This document shows positions 16,712-25,939 of a DNA stretch of 64,000 bases, in pieces. The DNA lies in assembly GCA_023393455.1 (NCBI GenBank), contig JAEWLJ010000010.1, positions 46,029-110,028 on the forward strand, given 5' to 3'. The position numbers and the translations under genes are program-made. This DNA comes from Methanobacteriota archaeon (GTDB lineage Archaea; Halobacteriota; Methanomicrobia; Methanomicrobiales; Methanoculleaceae). Position 1 is the first letter of the stretch, and every line of letters starts with the position of its first letter. The notes under the pieces were generated by a model. The model was not told where the DNA came from, did not search any database, and saw nothing but the letters and a program-made list of their open reading frames with translations.

Positions 16712-16812
16712 AAAGACCCTGTCGAATATCTTCACCTCTTCACCGTAAGATACCGCATCTGTCCTGGCCGCCACTCCCGGGCTCGCGTATTCCCCGGTGG
16801 TGCTTGCCATGA

Positions 16813-18000
16813 TCAGGGCGGAACGATCCGGTGGACGCTGCCCGTCTTCCCGGTCGGCCCCCGGCTCTTCGAGGTCAGGGCGTAGAGTTCATGCTCCGCG
16901 TCCTCCCCGAACGCGAGGAGGTATGCCCCCACCGTCCCGCTCCCGGTCACCTCGACCTCGGTGAACTCCCAGAGCCCTCGGGGGTTCTCCGTCGCGGCGA
17001 AGATGATCCCGTCGCCGTCGGCCCCTGCCCGGTTCCACTCGCCGAAGATGTAGCGGCCGACGAGTCCCGGGAGCGCGCTCCCCCGGTAGACGTAGCCGCC
17101 GATGACGACCTGTCCGATGCCGCCGGGCTGGCCGGCGTTCGGGTACTCGATGATCGCATCGACCAGGGGCTCGCCCCGCCGGCCGGTTCGGGGCACCTCC
17201 TGCGGCGACTCGCGGGGATTTTCGGGGTCGAAGGCGTGATTGCCTTCCCGGAGGTTCCAGCCGTGGTTGCCGCCTGGAACAATGACCTTCACCGACTCCC
17301 AGAGGTCCTGCCCGGCGTCGGCGGCGAAGAGCCGGTGCTCCCCTCCGGCGTCGAACGTCATCCTCCACGGGTTGCGCAGGCCATAGGCGTAGATCTCGTC
17401 CCGGCCCACTCTCCCGACGAAGGGGTTGTCCTCTGGAACCCCGTAGGGTTCGGGGCCGTCGACGTCGATCCGGAGGATCTTCCCGAGCAGCGTGGTGATA
17501 TCCTGCCCGTTTCCTCCCGGCGGGTGGCCTCTCCCGACGTCGCGGGCGCCGCCGCCGTCGCCGAGCGGGATGTAGAGGTAGCCATCGGGTCCGAAGGCGA
17601 TCGAGCCGCCGTTGTGGTTCGACTGCGGCTCTTCGATCTCCAGGACCACCCGCTCGGAATCGGGATCCGCCCGGTCGGGGGTGGAGACGGTGAACTCCGA
17701 TACCCGGCTGGTGTGGTCCCAGCCCTCCGGCGCACCGGCCCGGAGCAGGGCGCTGTAGTAGACGAAGAACCTGCCGTTCTCCACGAACTGTGGGTGAAAC
17801 GCAAGACCGAGCAGCCCCCGCTCGTCGTAGCCGGTGCGGAGGTCGACGACCCGGTCGGCGATATCGAGGAACGGCTCATCGGCGTCGATGATCCGGATGA
17901 CGCCCGGAAGGTCCGCAACGAAGAGCCGCCCGGTCCCGTCATCGGGAGACGTGAGCGCGACAGGCATGGTGAATCCGGCGGCGACCGCCTCAAGGCCCAC
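16813..18000 (-). CDS. PQQ-type glucose/sorbosone dehydrogenase-like beta-propeller protein
   Basis: A 395-residue six-bladed beta-propeller of the soluble glucose/sorbosone dehydrogenase family, which oxidises sugars with PQQ or a related cofactor. Seen: GTGRLFVADLPGVIRI near the N-terminus, ERGLLGLAFHPQF, the NHNGGSIAFGPDGYLYIPLGDGG block (about 128-150), and GLRNPWRMTFD (about 216-226). The only in-frame start is GTG at 18000; the sequence upstream (IAPERVG) still resembles the family, and no signal peptide is encoded, although family members are usually exported. The start region may be truncated. Confidence 0.87.
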   Translation of the reverse strand: MGLEAVAAGFTMPVALTSPDDGTGRLFVADLPGVIRIIDADEPFLDIADRVVDLRTGYDERGLLGLAFHPQFVENGRFFVYYSALLRAGAPEGWDHTSRVSEFTVSTPDRADPDSERVVLEIEEPQSNHNGGSIAFGPDGYLYIPLGDGGGARDVGRGHPPGGNGQDITTLLGKILRIDVDGPEPYGVPEDNPFVGRVGRDEIYAYGLRNPWRMTFDAGGEHRLFAADAGQDLWESVKVIVPGGNHGWNLREGNHAFDPENPRESPQEVPRTGRRGEPLVDAIIEYPNAGQPGGIGQVVIGGYVYRGSALPGLVGRYIFGEWNRAGADGDGIIFAATENPRGLWEFTEVEVTGSGTVGAYLLAFGEDAEHELYALTSKSRGPTGKTGSVHRIVPP

Positions 18001-18005
18001 TCGTT

Positions 18006-18023
18006 CCGGAGCGATCGCTCCGG
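18006..18023. repeat. Perfect 18-base palindrome before the propeller gene
   Basis: CCGGAGCGATCGCTCCGG reads the same on both strands and ends five bases before the GTG start at 18000. It could be an operator or simply coding remnant. Confidence 0.45.
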
Positions 18024-18111
18024 GGATATTCTGATCGATGATCCCACCTCAAGGGTGATGGATCGAGCGGCAGCACTTAAAAGTACCCGAATCCGGGGCA
18101 AAAAGAGAATA

Positions 18112-18720
18112 TCAGAAGTATGTCCCGCCCTTCTCGAAGGCTTCCCGCCGCTCGCGTGCCATCTGCGATAGCCGCTCTTCCACCTCCGGGGTGCCGAGGA
18201 CATACCCCTTCCAGAGATCGGTGTAGGGCTCCTCGGGCACGACGATGATCCCTTTGTGCTCTGCGACCCTATCAAGGATGAGCGCCGCCGCTTTACGGCC
18301 GGATACGCGTCGTCGGGGATCCGCAGTTCGCCGCGGGCCTGCCCGTCGATGCCCTTGTTGAAGATCGGGGTCGCTATGTTCGCCGGGCAGATCGTCGAGA
18401 AATAGAGCCCTTTATCCGCATACTCATATCTCAGGCACTCGGTGAGGCCGGTGACGCCGTACTTCGTCAGGGAGTAGAGCGCCTGGAACGGGGGAGGGAC
18501 GATGCCCGCTATCGATCTGGTGTTCACGACATGCCCCGATCCCTGTTTGAGCATGATCGGGACGGCGGCATGGACGCCGTAGACGACGCTCCAGATGTTG
18601 GTATTGATGATCGCCTTCCAGTCGTCGAGAGTGGCCATCTCGAACGGGATGGTTCCCCCGACGCCGGCGTTGTTGAAGAGGAGATCCAGCCTGCCGGCCT
18701 CTGCCGCCGTTCCCCCGATC
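18112..18720 (-). pseudogene. Broken short-chain dehydrogenase/reductase
   Basis: An SDR remnant. Seen: LDLLFNNAGVGGTIPFE (the NNAG motif), the catalytic YSLTKYG (YxxxK) and CPANIATPIF, then a frame change near 18298 after DDAYP, with the C-terminus GRKAAALILDRVAEHKGIIVVP continuing in another frame to the TGA at 18112. The N-terminal Rossmann GxxxGxG half is absent: the frame joins the end of the neighbouring small gene near 18717. Two lesions (5' truncation and frameshift) make it inactive. Confidence 0.8.
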
Positions 18721-19027
18721 AAGTCGGGGACCGCTCCCCCTCTCCCATCCGCGCCCTCATCTCCTTCGCCCGGCCGATGAGGTACTCCAGTTCCACGAGT
18801 TCGCCGGCAGTCCCGCAGGCGCCCCTGTTGCACGCCTCGTCGTGCAGCCTCCAGCACTCCTGCTCGATGCGGTTGAGGTCGTCCATGGTATGAAGGTGGT
18901 ACCGGGCGAGGATGTCAGCGTGTTCGCGGACGAACGCGGCGATCTCCGCGAGGAGGGCCATCCTGTCCCTTTTCGGCGCCGGCGACCCCATGTCGCACCG
19001 GTCCGCCCTGGAAGTTGTGCGGTCCAT
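18719..19027 (-). CDS. Small helical protein of unknown function
   Basis: A 102-residue, highly charged, soluble protein. Residues 22-85 (MALLAEIAAFVREHADILAR and HTMDDLNRIEQECWRLHDEA) are predicted helical with two cysteines (CNRGACG). An AAGGA ribosome site precedes the ATG at 19027. The last codons coincide with the junction to the broken SDR gene, so the true C-terminus may have been altered by that rearrangement. I recognise no family. Confidence 0.6.
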   Translation of the reverse strand: MDRTTSRADRCDMGSPAPKRDRMALLAEIAAFVREHADILARYHLHTMDDLNRIEQECWRLHDEACNRGACGTAGELVELEYLIGRAKEMRARMGEGERSPT

Positions 19028-19133
19028 GATACGTCCTTGCCGCCGGAAGAGTTATCCTTTCCGGAACGGGCGAGCAAAAAAAAGGTTGTGCGGCCGGGAC
19101 GGGGGGTGCGTTCATCCCGGCAGTTCGCTTCTT

Positions 19134-20513
19134 CTACGAACTGTGAACGAACCCCACATCGACGCCGACGAGCCCGACGACGGCGCCGGACGCGTCCCTG
19201 ACCGGGGCATACCCGGAGAGAAGGGTGGTGGTCTCGTTGCCCCATTCGTCGAAGTAGAACCCGGGCTCAGCTGTGGGTCCCTCAAACCCGGCGAGGAACG
19301 CGACGTCCTCTTCCATGGGCACGTAGACATAGCCTATCTCGGGCGCGTAGCCGTTGCCGTAGTCTGCGTCAACGACATACTCGGTGGCGTTCTCGGTCTT
19401 GCGCATGGTGTAGACGTAGATAACCCCGGGGTTGGCATCGCGGAAGGCGTTGAGTTCATCGCGGATGGCGGTGAACGCCGGGGTCTTCTCATCGCCGGGC
19501 TTGAGCGCCGCCATAGCGTCGCCGTCGATCTCGCTGGCAACCTCCACCGCGAGGGCTTTCAGCCGCTCCCCGGTGACCGGGATCCATGCCTCGATGGCTG
19601 TCATCCCGACGCTGGCGCCGGCGGCGTTCTTCACGGGCGCATACCCGCAGACGAAGCTGTAGATCTCGGCTGTGGGCTCCTCAAAGCCAGCAAGGAGGAC
19701 AGCGTCGAGGTCCGTCAGGTCGTAGCCGTCGCCCAGCACGAGGGCGCTGTCATCGCTGCCGTAATCTGCATCCACGACGTACTCGGTGGCGTTCTCGGTC
19801 TTGCGCATCGTGTAGATGTAGAAGATCTCAGGGTTCGCGGTCCGGAAGGCCGCGAGCTGGTCGCGGATGGCGGTGAATGCCGGGGTCTTCTCGTCGCCGG
19901 GCTTGAGCGCGGCAAACGCGTCGCCGTCGATCTGCCCTGCAATCTCCACCGCAAGGGCTTCGAGCTGCTCCTGCCCGATCGGGCCGTCCGGCACGAGGCA
20001 GACCAGCCCGACGCTGGCGCCGGCGGCGTTCCTCACCGGGGCATACCCGTAGACGATGGAGAAAACATCAGCAAAAGGTTCCTCAAAGCCGGTGGGATAC
20101 GGGTTTCCGGGTTTCACAGCGCGGTACCCGCCGCCGATCGCGTATGCACCAGAGCTGCCGTAGTCTGCATCAACGATGTACTCGGTGCCGTTTTCCACCT
20201 TGCGCATCGTAGAGATATAGACAATATCGGGGTTTTCTGACCGGAACGCATTGAGCCGGTCGTGGATGGCGATGTACGCCGACGTGTTCTCGTCTCCGGG
20301 CTTGAGCGCGGCAAGCGCATCGCCGTCGATCTGCCCTGCAATCTCCGCCGCGAAGGCTTTCGCCTCGTCCAGCGTGAGCACCTTCTGCCCCGGCACGGTC
20401 GTGTCGGGGGCGGGGGTCGGTTCGGTCTCGCCGGGGGCAAATGCTATCATGACCCCTGCGGCAACGACGATCACCGCAACAATCGCGACGATCAGGATAT
20501 TCTTGACGTCCAT
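19134..20513 (-). CDS. Membrane-anchored protein with three tandem cache-like domains
   Basis: A 459-residue exported protein: one N-terminal membrane helix (residues 5-26, ILIVAIVAVIVVAAGVMIAF), a short Pro/Thr linker, then three homologous extracellular domains at about 50-175, 183-308 and 316-455. Each repeat has GQIDGDA..ALKPGDE, a TMRK.EN.TEYxVDADYG strand and a closing GYAPVRNAAGASVG, the hallmark of cache/PAS-like ligand sensors. No cytoplasmic signalling domain exists, so it may be a binding protein for a partner receptor. Repeats 2 and 3 are nearly identical in several stretches, which points to recent duplication. Confidence 0.85.
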   Translation of the reverse strand: MDVKNILIVAIVAVIVVAAGVMIAFAPGETEPTPAPDTTVPGQKVLTLDEAKAFAAEIAGQIDGDALAALKPGDENTSAYIAIHDRLNAFRSENPDIVYISTMRKVENGTEYIVDADYGSSGAYAIGGGYRAVKPGNPYPTGFEEPFADVFSIVYGYAPVRNAAGASVGLVCLVPDGPIGQEQLEALAVEIAGQIDGDAFAALKPGDEKTPAFTAIRDQLAAFRTANPEIFYIYTMRKTENATEYVVDADYGSDDSALVLGDGYDLTDLDAVLLAGFEEPTAEIYSFVCGYAPVKNAAGASVGMTAIEAWIPVTGERLKALAVEVASEIDGDAMAALKPGDEKTPAFTAIRDELNAFRDANPGVIYVYTMRKTENATEYVVDADYGNGYAPEIGYVYVPMEEDVAFLAGFEGPTAEPGFYFDEWGNETTTLLSGYAPVRDASGAVVGLVGVDVGFVHSS

Positions 20514-20610
20514 TCCAGATACTCCTCTTTCTGCATTTTATTGCAGAAGAGGATACTTAAACGCTCGTAAATCTCCCCGGCGATCTGTGGCGTTACGGAG
20601 GATTTCGCCG

Positions 20611-21207
20611 TCACCCTCGCCCGGCTCTCGATATCGACGCGAGCCAGGCATGGTGCCCTTCGGGCTGGATGGCGTTCTCGAAGATCGCCGGCCTGATGTA
20701 ATTGATCTGCCACCCGTCGCGGAAGGTCTCCCGTATCTCCCGCTCTCTGATCCGCCTCGGGAGCGGGTAGTCGCCGGGGTTCTGGTCGCTGAAACAGAGC
20801 ATGAGATATTTCCCGCCGGGCGCAAGAACGGCAGCGAGGCTCTTTATGAAGACCGGCCGGTCTTCGTCGGAGAGGACATGGAAGAAGCCGGAGTCGATGA
20901 CGGTGTCGAACGTCCGGTCGAGACCGGCGAGGTCCAGCGCGTTCCAGACGAGGAACGGCGCCGGGAGCCCCCGCGCCGCGGCCTTCTCTTCAGCCTTCCG
21001 GATCGCAAGGGCGACGGTATCGACCCCGAGCGCCTCGTGGCCTTCCCCGGCAAAGAAGAGGACGTGCTCCCCGGTTCCGCACCCCACGTCCAGGACGGAG
21101 CCGGTAACCTCCCCGGCCCGGGCGAGGGCGACGAACGCCTTCTGCGGCCGGCCGAGGTCCCAGGGCGGCGTGCCCCGGTAGACTGAATCGAAGATGCTCA
21201 TGCTCAT
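20611..21207 (-). CDS. Class I SAM-dependent methyltransferase
   Basis: A roughly 198-residue Rossmann methyltransferase. Seen: motif I VLDVGCGTGEHV, motif II GVDTVALAI, motif IV DTVIDSGFFHVL and LAAVLAPGGKYLML. The FDSVYRGTPPWDLGRPQ start is typical of the thiopurine-methyltransferase-like/TehB-like small-molecule group. Start at 21207; ATG at 21201 and GTG at 21216 are alternatives, and none has a strong ribosome site. The substrate is unknown. Confidence 0.9.
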   Translation of the reverse strand: MSMSIFDSVYRGTPPWDLGRPQKAFVALARAGEVTGSVLDVGCGTGEHVLFFAGEGHEALGVDTVALAIRKAEEKAAARGLPAPFLVWNALDLAGLDRTFDTVIDSGFFHVLSDEDRPVFIKSLAAVLAPGGKYLMLCFSDQNPGDYPLPRRIREREIRETFRDGWQINYIRPAIFENAIQPEGHHAWLASISRAGRG

Positions 21208-21242
21208 ACTGGACACGGAAGCGACTTAACCGGATCCGTGCC

Positions 21243-21995
21243 TCATTCCTCCTCTTCCCCGGGAAGCGCCGGGCACCCGGTGACGCAGAGGCTGCACCGG
21301 ATCGTTGCCGTCCTGGCGACGAACGGCGCAAGCGGGGCCAGACTCCCGATCAGGAACCGCCGCCGGAGCAGCCATTTCACGGCCGGGACGACCGGGGGCA
21401 AAACCCATGCACGCACCGTCCGGCACCGGAACGCATCGAGACCGTCCGGGCCGATCGCCCCTTCCGGGCATGCACGGCGACAGGCCCCGCACCCGGTGCA
21501 GAGCGGCGCAACCTCGCCGCCGGCCCCGTCTTCTCGTTCGAACTCCGGGGCACCGGGGCCGGTCACGACGCCGGAGAGCAGCAGCCGCGGGCCGAAACGG
21601 CGATTGAGGAGGAGGGTGTTCATGCCGATCTCCCCGAGCCCCGCGGCCGCCGCGACCTGTTTCAAGCGAACGACGCCCTGCACCCTCCCGTCGACGACCC
21701 GCACGGGCAGGTAGAGCGGGACGGGGCGAGCCGGGATATCCACCGCACCCAGGAGCCCGGCGAGCCGCCGGGCGGTGCCGTCCAGGCTCCCGGCGATCCG
21801 GAGCATCTCCCGGGTCTTCTCTCCCGGCGGCATCCGGTACACCGGGGTAGGAACCTCTTTTCCGAAGACGATCACAAATTGGGCGGCCGGGAAGAACTGC
21901 AGCACTGATACCCTCTCCGCATCAGGGAGATCCTCAAGCCCGACCCGGGCAAAGGCGTCGATGCCCTCATCCCCGAAGAACTTCGCACAGTCCAT
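21243..21995 (-). CDS. QueG-like double 4Fe-4S protein
   Basis: A 250-residue Fe-S protein of the epoxyqueuosine reductase/reductive dehalogenase-like group. Seen: the AAAAGLGEIGMNTLLLNRRFG block matching the QueG core, then two ferredoxin motifs, CTGCGACRRACP and, near the C-terminus, CSLCVTGCP. It is shorter than true QueG and no HEAT tail is present, so I do not call it queG. The start at 21995 is supported by an AGGAAG ribosome site; an upstream ATG at 22064 lacks one. Confidence 0.8.
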   Translation of the reverse strand: MDCAKFFGDEGIDAFARVGLEDLPDAERVSVLQFFPAAQFVIVFGKEVPTPVYRMPPGEKTREMLRIAGSLDGTARRLAGLLGAVDIPARPVPLYLPVRVVDGRVQGVVRLKQVAAAAGLGEIGMNTLLLNRRFGPRLLLSGVVTGPGAPEFEREDGAGGEVAPLCTGCGACRRACPEGAIGPDGLDAFRCRTVRAWVLPPVVPAVKWLLRRRFLIGSLAPLAPFVARTATIRCSLCVTGCPALPGEEEE

Positions 21996-22434
21996 CCCGG
22001 CACTTCCTGGAGAGTATGCGCGTGAATGCCTCATCAGGATATTGGTGGAGGGTGCCTGCCACACTCCGGGCGCCCGGTCCGGCGAACCGCGCCGGCCGTT
22101 TAATCATTTCACCCGAGAGAGACGGGGATCCGTCGATAAACGGCGTGAAAATTACGCAAATCCGGAACGGAGCGAGAATAATGCGCCGTTCGGGAAATAA
22201 CTATAAATAGCACCAGGGAGCATAACTAAGCGAAGACGAACGCCGGTGATAAACCTGAGATGTAACCCAGATCGCACCCCTACTGTTGTCGAATTGAAAT
22301 TGGAAGGCATTTCCAGCACGCATCCGCCCACCGGCGCTCCGCAGGTCCTCGACCCGGCACCGTGCTACCCGGCTTGCAGGCCGTGAGCCTCTACGGATCT
22401 CCACAGCAAAGCCTTTGCGAGGTCAACCATACCC
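21996..22434. promoter_or_regulatory. Intergenic region with long leader of the Ehr-like operon
   Basis: A 439-base region without a convincing gene. A good TATA box (CTATAAAT at 22201-22208) points rightward and would start transcription near 22230, leaving a leader of about 200 bases before the GNAT gene at 22435, unusually long for this genome, where several messages look leaderless. I find no known riboswitch core. The part left of 22200 carries the leftward promoter of the Fe-S gene. Confidence 0.5.
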
Positions 22435-23067
22435 ATGATACCAGAAATCACAGAGCATACCAACCGTACTTACGATGAGGACAGATCCCTCCTCACACTC
22501 CAGAGCATCGCTGCCAAAGACTCCCGAACCACCGGAATCCTGAGGAGAAGCCTTCTCAGGCCGCCTGCAGTGCAGCCGCCCTCCGGGGCCGAAGCCCCCC
22601 TCGTGGTTCGCGAACTCTTCCCCCACGAATTCCCGCACGTCGAAGAAGAGGTGTGGAGCCACCACCGCGACCGGAGAGTGCATCCGGCTAGCGACAGGAT
22701 CTTCGGAGCGCTGAGCGGCGGATGCCTCCTCGGCGCCGTCCGGTGCCGGAGACACCCCGACGGCTGCGAGGTCGACCGGCTCTCCGTCCTTCCGGAATAC
22801 CGTGGTCGGGGAATCGACCGGCAGTTGATGGATCTTCTCGTCCGCGAATGCGGCGACCGGGATCCCCTGTACCTGCATTGCCCCACCGGGCTCATCGCCT
22901 TCTACGCGTCCTTCGGCTTCTCCCCCATCGCCGGGCGGGAACTCCCGACGGCGATCCGTGAGCGGTTCATCTTCCATACCGGGGAGATGGGAGAACTCGG
23001 GGTCACGCCCATGCGGCGAGAGGCAGTCGCACAGGCCGGAGACGGTCAGCGGATGCGATCAGAGTGA
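22435..23067 (+). CDS. GNAT family N-acetyltransferase heading the Ehr-like operon
   Basis: A 210-residue protein with a GNAT acetyltransferase domain in residues about 55-185. Seen: VDRLSVLPEYRGRGIDRQLM (motif A, acetyl-CoA loop) and LIAFYASFGF (motif B). The first ~50 residues are a poorly conserved extension. Its TGA overlaps the GTG start of the NuoL-like gene (GTGA), so it is translationally coupled to the membrane complex. The link suggests modification of a complex subunit or of a small molecule used by it, but that is inference. Confidence 0.85.
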   Translation: MIPEITEHTNRTYDEDRSLLTLQSIAAKDSRTTGILRRSLLRPPAVQPPSGAEAPLVVRELFPHEFPHVEEEVWSHHRDRRVHPASDRIFGALSGGCLLGAVRCRRHPDGCEVDRLSVLPEYRGRGIDRQLMDLLVRECGDRDPLYLHCPTGLIAFYASFGFSPIAGRELPTAIRERFIFHTGEMGELGVTPMRREAVAQAGDGQRMRSE

Positions 23068-25001
23068 TCCTCTCCCTCCTGGCTGCCGGCTTCTCCCTGC
23101 TCCTCCTCGGCACGATCCTCCCCCTCCTCATCCGGCGGGAGGACGCGCCGGTTCGCACCGCCTCGCTCACCGCGACCCTTCTCGGGTCGGCCTTACTCAC
23201 AGCGGCCGCCCTCCCGGTGCTCTTCCACGCCACGACCGTCTCCGCGACGCTCTGGCAGATGCTCCCCGGGATCGACTTCACCGTCGTGCTCGACCGGCTC
23301 TCGGCCCTCTTCCTCCTCATCCTGGGCGTCGTCGGGATCGCCGATGCGGTATACTCCTTCGGGTACGTGGAGCACTGCAACCGTCCGACCCGCAGGAACC
23401 TCCTCGTCTCCCAGATGAACCTCTTCATCCTCTCGATGGGGATGGTGATCCTGGCCGGAACCACGGTTCAGTTCCTCGTCTTCTGGGAGATGATGGCGAT
23501 TGCGTCGCTCTTCCTCGTCCTGTACGACGTTGAAGACGAAGGCGTCGGGCGGGCGGGCCTCTTCTACGCGGTGATGTCCCAGCTCTCCACGGTCTTCCTC
23601 TTCATCGGGTTCATCCTTCTCTACGGCGAGACAGGCACGTTCGCCCTCGTCCCGGCCGCGCCGGTCGCCTCCCCCGCGGCCATCGCGGCGTTCCTCTGCC
23701 TCTTTATCGGGTTCTCGGTCAAGGCGGGCATCGTCCCGTTCCACAAGTGGCTTCCGTACGCCCACCCGGCCAGCCCCTCGAACATCTCCGCCCTGATGTC
23801 GGGCGTGATGTTGAAGGTTGCCGTCTACGGCCTTGTGCGCTCAGTCCTCGACATATTCACGCTCGATTTCGTCATAGGCGCCGTCATCCTCCTTTTCGGC
23901 ACCGCGAGCGCAATCCTCGGGATCATCTACGCCTATAAAGAGACCGACATCAAATGTCTCCTCGCCAACCACAGCATCGAAAACATCGGGATCATCTTCA
24001 GCGGGATCGGTCTTGCCGTGATCTTCACCGACCTCGGGATGCCGGCGCTCGCGACGCTCAGCCTCCTTGCAGCCCTCTTCCACTCCTTCAACCACGCCCT
24101 CTTCAAGAGCCTCCTCTTCATGACGGCAGGATCGGTCGTCGCCGCCACCCACACCCGGAACGTAGAGGAGATGGGCGGGCTCGTCCACCGGATGCCGCTC
24201 ACCGCAGGCCTCTTCTGCACCGGGGCCGTCGCCATCGCCGCGTTCCCGCCGCTGAACGGGTTCGTCAGCGAACTGATGCTCTTTGAGTCGTTCTTCTTCG
24301 GCCTCCAGGCCGTCGACCCGCTCACGAAGGTCCTCCTCATCTCCACCCTCTCGCTCCTCTCCCTGACGGGAGCCCTGACGGCGGCCTGTTTCGTCAAGGT
24401 CTTCGGGATCGCCTTCCTCGCACATCCCCGGTCGGCCAGCGCCGCGGAGGCAGAGGAACCGTGCAGGCCGATGCTCCTCGGCCCCGCGATCCTGGCCGGT
24501 CTCTGCGTCGTCGCGGGTGTCGGCTCGTTCCAGATCTTCTCCGCCCTCGGCTACGACCTCCCCCTGCCCGACATGCTCGTCGTCGGCACGCTGATGGCAG
24601 CCACACTCGCCGTTACCTTCCTCCTGGCGACGAGGAACGCCCCAAACACCCGGATCGCGGAGACCTGGGGGTGCGGCATCCTCTCCCAGAACAGCCGGAT
24701 GGAGTATACCGAGACAGGGTATGCAGAACCCGTGGTCACCATATTCTCCTCGATATACCGGAAAGAGAAGAAGATCGAGAAGACATGGCTCGACCCCGAC
24801 CGGGCGATCGTGGCGGGAGCCCGGATCGAGATCTCGCTCATCAAGTTCTTCGAGGAGTACCTCTACCTCCCGATCGCCCGTGGAGCCCTCGTCGTCTCCT
24901 CACAGGTCCGGAGGTTCCACGCAGGAACCCTGGACACCTACATGCTCTACACCTTCATCATCATCGTCGTCCTGGTGCTCGGGCTGGGGTGGTTCATATG
25001 A
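23064..25001 (+). CDS. NuoL/HyfB-like proton-pumping membrane subunit
   Basis: A 645-residue integral membrane subunit of the Mrp-antiporter type shared by complex I (NuoL/M), HyfB/HycC and energy-converting hydrogenases. Seen: about 16 helices, VFWEMMAIASLFLVL with the conserved Glu (about residue 135), FSVKAGIVPFHKWLPYAHPASPSNISALMSG (Lys and His of the channel, about 215-245) and ANHSIENIGIIF (about 302-313). A late segment (GCGILSQNSRMEYTETGYAEP) and a final helix match HyfB-type proteins. It forms an ion channel of the complex. Start is GTG, overlapping the GNAT stop. Confidence 0.93.
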   Translation: MILSLLAAGFSLLLLGTILPLLIRREDAPVRTASLTATLLGSALLTAAALPVLFHATTVSATLWQMLPGIDFTVVLDRLSALFLLILGVVGIADAVYSFGYVEHCNRPTRRNLLVSQMNLFILSMGMVILAGTTVQFLVFWEMMAIASLFLVLYDVEDEGVGRAGLFYAVMSQLSTVFLFIGFILLYGETGTFALVPAAPVASPAAIAAFLCLFIGFSVKAGIVPFHKWLPYAHPASPSNISALMSGVMLKVAVYGLVRSVLDIFTLDFVIGAVILLFGTASAILGIIYAYKETDIKCLLANHSIENIGIIFSGIGLAVIFTDLGMPALATLSLLAALFHSFNHALFKSLLFMTAGSVVAATHTRNVEEMGGLVHRMPLTAGLFCTGAVAIAAFPPLNGFVSELMLFESFFFGLQAVDPLTKVLLISTLSLLSLTGALTAACFVKVFGIAFLAHPRSASAAEAEEPCRPMLLGPAILAGLCVVAGVGSFQIFSALGYDLPLPDMLVVGTLMAATLAVTFLLATRNAPNTRIAETWGCGILSQNSRMEYTETGYAEPVVTIFSSIYRKEKKIEKTWLDPDRAIVAGARIEISLIKFFEEYLYLPIARGALVVSSQVRRFHAGTLDTYMLYTFIIIVVLVLGLGWFI

Positions 25002-25939
25002 GCGTCTCCTTCGTCGTCTTTGCAGTCTTGAACATCGGGTTCGTCCTCCTGGTCTCGCCGCTCTTCATGAGCCTGATCAAGATAGTGAAGGCCCGGGCAC
25101 AGGGGCGGCGCGGACCGCGCCTCCTGCAGACCTACTACAACCTCGCCAAACTCGCGAGGAAGGAGACGATCTACTCTCCGGTCTCCTCGTGGGTGATGCG
25201 GGCCACCCCCTACGTCTGCCTGAGCATGGCCGTCGTCGCGGCGCTCTTCGTGCCCCTGGCCTACATCCCCGAACCGGTGGCCGGGTTCGGAAACGTCATC
25301 CTCTTCCTCTACCTGCTCGGACTGGCCCGGTTCTTCACGGCGCTCTCGGGCCTCGATGCCGGGAGCACCTTCGGGGGAATGAGTTCCTCACGGGACATGA
25401 GCCTTGCAGCCGTCATCGAACCGACCTCCATCGTCGTCATGGCGGCGCTCGCCGTCGTGGCCCGGTCGCTGAACTTTTTAGAGATCGCGCGCGACTCCGC
25501 GGGAATGCTCTTCCCGGCGTCCGCGACGATGATCCTCATCGGCATCTCGCTCTTCATCATCCTGATCGTCGAGACCGGCCGGATCCCGGTTGACAACCCC
25601 GAGACCCATCTCGAACTGACGATGGTGCACGAAGGCATGGTCCTCGAACAGTCGGGAAGAAACCTGGCGATGATGGAGTACGCCGGCGCCATCAAGCAGA
25701 CGCTCCTCATCGCCATCCTGGTCTCGGTGCTGATGCCCTTCGGGCTCGTGACCGAACTCTCGGTGCCGGGCATCCTCTTTGCCCTGGCGCTCTTCGTGGT
25801 GAAAGGATCGCTCGTCTCGGTGATCGTCGGCCTCTTCGAGTCGTCGATGGCGAAGATGCGGTTCTTCGCCCTCCCGAACCTCTTCATCATCGCCTACTTC
25901 TTCTCGGTACTCACGGTCTTCATCGAGGTGTTTGCATGA
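24998..25939 (+). CDS. NuoH/HyfC-like membrane subunit
   Basis: A 313-residue membrane subunit of the NuoH/HycD/HyfC family, which links the peripheral arm to the ion-pumping arm. Seen: about eight helices, RGPRLLQTYYNLAKL in the first loop, GSTFGGMSSSRD, and ETGRIPVDNPETHLELTMVHEG (about 190-212) with the conserved acidic residues. ATGA overlap with the gene before and the gene after. The longer open frame upstream of 24998 is a shadow of the previous gene. Confidence 0.93.
   Translation: MSVSFVVFAVLNIGFVLLVSPLFMSLIKIVKARAQGRRGPRLLQTYYNLAKLARKETIYSPVSSWVMRATPYVCLSMAVVAALFVPLAYIPEPVAGFGNVILFLYLLGLARFFTALSGLDAGSTFGGMSSSRDMSLAAVIEPTSIVVMAALAVVARSLNFLEIARDSAGMLFPASATMILIGISLFIILIVETGRIPVDNPETHLELTMVHEGMVLEQSGRNLAMMEYAGAIKQTLLIAILVSVLMPFGLVTELSVPGILFALALFVVKGSLVSVIVGLFESSMAKMRFFALPNLFIIAYFFSVLTVFIEVFA

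Noticed and set aside
16831..18171. 446-residue plus-strand frame opposite the propeller gene
   Set aside because: It is the antisense shadow of the propeller and of the SDR remnant, with no domain signal.
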